This document shows positions 62,729 to 64,000 of a stretch of 64,000 nucleotides of DNA, piece by piece (position 1 is the stretch's first letter; every line of letters begins with the position of its first letter). Position numbers and translations under genes: made by a program. The notes below the pieces were generated by a model. It was given only the letters and a program-made list of their open reading frames with translations. It was not told where the DNA came from and ran no database searches. This stretch comes from CAYUZU01 sp964448675 (GTDB lineage: Bacteria > Planctomycetota > Phycisphaerae > UBA1845 > Fen-1342), in contig CAYUZU010000025.1 of assembly GCA_964448675.1 (NCBI GenBank), positions 14,486 through 78,485 of the forward strand. Reading direction: 5' to 3'.

Positions 62729-63916
62729 GTGGCGTACAGCAAGCGGGACTGTTGGTGGAACAGCAACGCGGTCATCGACACGCTGCGTCTGTCCGTGGAC
62801 GACTACACGGCGATCGTCGCCGAGCTGAGCGGCGACAGCGACCAGCAGCCGCAAATCGAATCGCGCCGCTCCGCCCGGCTCCAGTTGTGGCGCCGCCGCT
62901 GCGTGATGCGGCTCGAGCACGGTGACGCCTCGCGGCCCCCCTACAACGTGCTGCCCAACAACATCAGCGCGGGGGGCGCGTCGATCCTGCACGGCTTCTT
63001 CGTCCAGACCGGCACGGCCTGCCACCTGGCGGTCGAAGCACTGGACGGCAGCATGCAGGTGGCCGGCGGCACGATCGTCCGCTGCCGGCACCTCTCGTCG
63101 AAAGTGCACGAGCTGGGGATCGCGTTCACCGAGCGGCCGGACCTGAACGCCCTCATCCCGAACTACAAGGTAATTGCCGATGCCGAGGGCGACGCCGACA
63201 AGCCGCGCTTCACCGGCCACGTCCTCTACGTGGACGATTGCGACGAAGACCGCGACATGTTCGACTTCCTCGCCGCCGAGCTCGGCGCGTCGACCCGCTC
63301 CGCCGGCACCATCGATGAAGCCCTGGCGGCGGCCGGCACGCAGCGTTTTGACCTGGTGCTCGGCAAACTGCGGCTGGCCGACGGCGGTGCCACCGGACTG
63401 ACCGAACGGTTACGCAAGGCCGGCTATTGCGGCGTCATCCAGGCCGTCTCGTGCGCCGCCCCGCCGATCACCCAGGAAGAGAGCACATTGCAGCAGCGGG
63501 CGCTGCAGAACGGCTGCAACGGGATCGTCCACACACCGCTCACGCGCGAGCGTCTGATCGACGTCTTCACTGGCATCCTGCCGCGGGCCCAGGGCGCCAC
63601 GCCGGTGCTCGAGCCAATCTATAGCACCTACTGGGCCAACGCGAAGATGCGCCCGTTGATCACCAAGTTCGTGTCCATCCTGGACGCTCGCGTCCGCCAG
63701 CTCGAAAAGCTGCTGTCCGCCCAGCAGCTCGAGGAGTTTCACCACACCTGCCAGCAGCTGTCCGCCAGCTCCGACACCTACGGCTACGCGCAGATCGCCC
63801 GCCAGCTCAGCGAGCTCGATAGCCTGGTCGCCGCCAACAACCCACTCGACAGCGTCCAGGCCCGGCTCAACGAGCTGAACCGCCTCTGCGCCGCCGCCAA
63901 GATGATCAAGAAATAG
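62729..63916 (+). CDS. PilZ domain - pseudo-receiver - HPt-like protein lacking phospho-acceptor residues
   Basis: About 395 residues. The GTG at 62729 has AAGG eight bases upstream; an upstream GTG (62648) is possible. Order: N-terminal PilZ-like domain (RRSARLQLWRRRCVMRLEHG, LPNNISAGGASILHGFFVQT, VHELGIAFTERPDLN), a receiver domain (GHVLYVDDCDEDRDMFDFLA), then an HPt-like helical end (EEFHHTCQQLSASSDTYGYA). PilZ domains bind cyclic di-GMP (conserved RxxxR and NxSxxG-type residues are present). In the receiver the phosphorylation Asp is Lys213 (DLVLGKLRLADGG), and the HPt His is Gln342, so neither phosphorelay step can work normally. It may bind c-di-GMP and act by binding. Confidence 0.8.
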   Translation: MAYSKRDCWWNSNAVIDTLRLSVDDYTAIVAELSGDSDQQPQIESRRSARLQLWRRRCVMRLEHGDASRPPYNVLPNNISAGGASILHGFFVQTGTACHLAVEALDGSMQVAGGTIVRCRHLSSKVHELGIAFTERPDLNALIPNYKVIADAEGDADKPRFTGHVLYVDDCDEDRDMFDFLAAELGASTRSAGTIDEALAAAGTQRFDLVLGKLRLADGGATGLTERLRKAGYCGVIQAVSCAAPPITQEESTLQQRALQNGCNGIVHTPLTRERLIDVFTGILPRAQGATPVLEPIYSTYWANAKMRPLITKFVSILDARVRQLEKLLSAQQLEEFHHTCQQLSASSDTYGYAQIARQLSELDSLVAANNPLDSVQARLNELNRLCAAAKMIKK

Positions 63917-63951
63917 CACCCCCGCCACCGCCGCACGCACCGCGAAATGAA

Positions 63952-63984
63952 ACAGGCCGGCGATTGCGGGAATCGCCGGCCTGT
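63952..63984 (+). terminator. Perfect 14-bp hairpin after the PilZ-receiver gene
   Basis: Arms ACAGGCCGGCGATT (63952-63965) and AATCGCCGGCCTGT (63971-63984) with a five-base loop, about 36 bases past the stop at 63916. The bases after it are not T-rich (CGTGTTACG), so it may act as a strong stem rather than an intrinsic terminator, and it could also serve transcription from the other side. Confidence 0.65.
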
Positions 63985-64000
63985 CGTGTTACGCGGTTGT

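Overview
The window is a high-GC bacterial chromosome segment. Several traits point to a planctomycete, probably a Phycisphaerae-like lineage: secreted proteins ending in a dockerin-like tail with a CPGDANCDG motif and WRDID motifs, BatD/BatE, DUF3857-transglutaminase proteins, PilZ regulators and a very large cell-envelope protein. This placement is inferred from protein style only; no rRNA or marker gene is present. I saw no tRNA, rRNA, CRISPR array, insertion sequence or phage gene.

Layout. 0.1-7.1 kb: two translationally coupled DUF3857/transglutaminase-like secreted proteins (one with an intact Cys-His-Asp triad, one without), a membrane protein, a lipoprotein and a TPR protein. 7.1-16.6 kb: two tandem giant subtilisin-like secreted proteases. 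They share about 648 bp of apparently perfect nucleotide identity in an otherwise diverged pair. 16.9-24.7 kb: a GH116 glycosidase with an inserted carbohydrate-binding-like module, an amino-acid permease fused to a universal-stress domain, a D-2-hydroxyacid-dehydrogenase homologue lacking two catalytic residues, and a cyclophilin. 24.7-26.5 kb: a CBS-pair protein, MreD and a lipoprotein.

26.5-49.7 kb is the centrepiece: a type II secretion-like cluster read leftward as gspF-G-H-I-J-K-L-M-D. Its secretin is a single open reading frame of about 4,709 residues. It carries roughly 44 consecutive secretin N-type domains before one C-terminal secretin barrel domain; an ordinary GspD has N0 plus three. 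Many repeats carry Arg/Gly-rich insertions at the same place. The GspM-like protein appears to carry a GspC/PilP-like domain after a polyproline linker, and no separate gspC, gspE or prepilin peptidase gene is visible. My main candidate for an undescribed system is this 'giant secretin' machine.

49.9-54.5 kb: a DEAD-box-type RNA helicase (DEVD variant), a small DUF6941-like protein, and batD-batE without batA/B. 54.6-62.3 kb: a secreted propeller-like protein and a complete seven-gene Mrp Na+/H+ antiporter operon (mrpA-G, leftward, mostly with overlapping or touching stop/start codons). 62.7-64 kb: a PilZ-receiver-HPt-like protein in which both phosphorelay residues are missing, followed by a strong hairpin.

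Many start codons given here were moved inward from the longest reading frame, using ribosome-binding sites, signal peptides and stop/start overlaps; the reasons are in each entry.
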